Origin: Streptomyces sp. NBC_01235
GTDB lineage: Bacteria > Actinomycetota > Actinomycetes > Streptomycetales > Streptomycetaceae
Length of the DNA: 64,000 nt
Direction: 5' to 3'
Assembly: GCF_035989285.1 (NCBI RefSeq)
Contig: NZ_CP108513.1
Coordinates: 992,001-1,056,000, forward strand
Shown: piece by piece, positions 63,003 to 64,000 of the stretch
Layout: the number at the start of each line of letters is the position of its first letter
How positions within the stretch are numbered: the first letter of the stretch is position 1
The notes under the pieces: model-generated
Told to the model about the DNA's origin: nothing
The model's database searches: none
The model's input: only the letters and a program-made list of their open reading frames with translations
Program-made: the position numbers and the translations under genes

Positions 63003-64000
63003 TCAGTGCACGCGGAAGACGCCGTGCGCGCCGCGTTCCGCGTCGGTCATGACGTGCGTGACGAAGGGGTAGTTGCCCGCTTCGGGGAAGGACATCTCGA
63101 CGAATCCGCCCGACGCGGGAGCGAGATCGAGGACCTGTGCGCCACCGCGCTCCGAGCCTCCCGGTCGCAGATCGTAGGCGCCCTCGCGGAAAACGGTGTC
63201 GAACTGGCCGCCCACGACGTGGAAGGCGCTGGGCACGTTCGGCCCCGCCGCCAGGACCCAGATCCGTACGCGCTCACCGGTCTTCGCCGTCAGCGGGTCG
63301 TGGTCGTACTGGTTGGCGTACCCGTTGAAGGCGACGATGTCGGGTTCCTTGGTGTTCACCTTGTCGGCGTCTGCCGTCCCGTTCCGCTTGCCCAGGTAGA
63401 ACTCCGACTGGACCAGTACGTACTCACGGTCCACCTTCGACAGGTCGGGCGGGTCGATGATCACCGCGCCGAACATGCCGTTGGCGATGTGCAGGGACAT
63501 CGGCATGGTTGAGCAGTGGTACATCCACACCCCGCTGCGGGTGGCCTTGAACCGGTACGTCAGTGACTGGCCGGGCTGGATGGTGCGCATCGACCGGTCC
63601 GGTGCCAGCGCTCCGGCGTGGAAGTCGACCGAGTGGCCGATCGTTCCGTCGTTGACGAGGGTGATCTCGAAGGTGTCACCGACGCGGCCGCGCAGTACGG
63701 GTCCGGGAGCCGTCCCGTTGAAGGTCCACAGCGTTTGCCGCACACCGGGGGCGACCTCCGCGATCGCCTCGTTGACGGTGAAGGTCTGCTTGTGCAGCCG
63801 GGAGCGGGATCCGTCCGTGACGGGCGGCAGTTCGGCGTCCCGGGCGGTGAAGCCCTCAGCGGGCTCGGCCATCGGATCGAACGCTTCCGCGGCGGACTCG
63901 CCCGTGCCCTCGGAAGTTCCCCCGCTGTGGTCGTGCGTGGTCCCGCTGCTTTCCTGGGACCCGGTGCTGTCGGCTCCGTCAGTGCCGTCCGCCGTGTCCG
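63003..64000 (-). CDS. nirK: Copper-containing nitrite reductase-like enzyme (5' end outside window)
   Basis: 332 codons, open to the right edge, so the signal region is missing. After a disordered Asp/Ser/Thr-rich stretch come two cupredoxin domains: LWTFNGTAPGPVLRGRVGDTFEITLVN with GHSVDFHAGA, then the type 1 copper site GVWMYHCSTMPMSLHIANGM, and the second domain with the type 2 histidine in PSAFHVVGGQFDTVFREG and a C-terminal YPFVTH. This pattern of His, Cys, His, Met and late His fits NirK, which reduces nitrite to NO. A hypoxia role agrees with the narI remnant and the DosR-like theme of the window. Confidence 0.88.
   Translation of the reverse strand, partial: DTADGTDGADSTGSQESSGTTHDHSGGTSEGTGESAAEAFDPMAEPAEGFTARDAELPPVTDGSRSRLHKQTFTVNEAIAEVAPGVRQTLWTFNGTAPGPVLRGRVGDTFEITLVNDGTIGHSVDFHAGALAPDRSMRTIQPGQSLTYRFKATRSGVWMYHCSTMPMSLHIANGMFGAVIIDPPDLSKVDREYVLVQSEFYLGKRNGTADADKVNTKEPDIVAFNGYANQYDHDPLTAKTGERVRIWVLAAGPNVPSAFHVVGGQFDTVFREGAYDLRPGGSERGGAQVLDLAPASGGFVEMSFPEAGNYPFVTHVMTDAERGAHGVFRVH

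Overview
The window is high-GC actinobacterial DNA and reads as Streptomyces: very strong third-position GC, GTG/TTG starts, GTGA/ATGA gene overlaps, Tat-exported glycoside hydrolases, a LAETG sortase-E substrate, and many protein families typical of that genus. No rRNA, tRNA or CRISPR array is visible.

Region 1 (1-24.6 kb) is a stress or hypoxia island. It holds a V/A-type ATPase operon (minus strand, running off the left edge), a CBS-BON protein, an operon of acyl/acetyl-CoA synthetase - pyruvate dehydrogenase-like E1 alpha - E1 beta - E2 - acyl carrier protein, a deletion-damaged zinc alcohol dehydrogenase, a two-domain APH-like/P-loop kinase, three universal stress proteins, an Rv1733c-like membrane protein, nicotinate phosphoribosyltransferase, a DUF1876 protein, Hsp20, a DUF1918-HTH-flavin-binding fusion, a broken nitroreductase and an SPFH protein. 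Many of these are counterparts of the Mycobacterium DosR (dormancy) regulon. A DosR-like 15-bp box close to GGGRCCGTTCGGCCC occurs upstream of four of its transcription units and once more near 61.8 kb.

Region 2 (24.9-29 kb) is largely decayed: a truncated DUF302 gene, an IS3-type transposase remnant, half a response regulator, an intact Tat-exported GH43/CBM42 arabinofuranosidase with a 20-bp palindrome in its promoter, a headless and tailless GH27 gene, and a frameshifted piece resembling conflict-system (VMAP-type) effectors.

Region 3 (28.6-37.9 kb) is the most unusual part: a Pycsar-effector-like membrane protein, a divergent CRP-family regulator, then a plus-strand set of a class III nucleotide-cyclase-like protein, a HEAT-repeat P-loop protein with an altered Walker A, an SPFH-like protein, a membrane PP2C phosphatase, a membrane-anchored kinase-like protein and a TerY-like vWA protein. 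The first five genes of this set are joined by four successive ATGA overlaps; the vWA gene follows after 50 bp. It looks like a composite signalling or defence system that combines cyclic-nucleotide elements with a TerY-kinase-phosphatase triad.

Region 4 (37.9-45.8 kb) is a graveyard of truncated genes (NAD(P)-binding protein, TetR, NmrA-like, GH3, AzoR, histidine kinase, IS5-type transposase, hydroxybutyryl-CoA dehydrogenase, alcohol dehydrogenase) around an intact LAETG surface protein, an HxlR regulator and a GH30 hydrolase that has a perfect CebR-type box in front of it.

Region 5 (45.8-59.5 kb) is a complete-looking myo-inositol uptake and catabolism locus: LacI-type repressor, CUT2 ABC transporter, two TIM-barrel isomerases, iolC, a Cgl0159-family aldolase-fold protein, iolB, iolD, iolA and a Gfo/Idh/MocA dehydrogenase. 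The same palindrome, TTAAAGCGCTTTAA, stands in front of both the repressor/transporter and iolC. Region 6 (59.8-64 kb) has a cysE-cysK pair, fragments of narI and of a regulator, a DGC-type putative zinc-binding protein, and most of a copper nitrite reductase-like gene that runs off the right edge.
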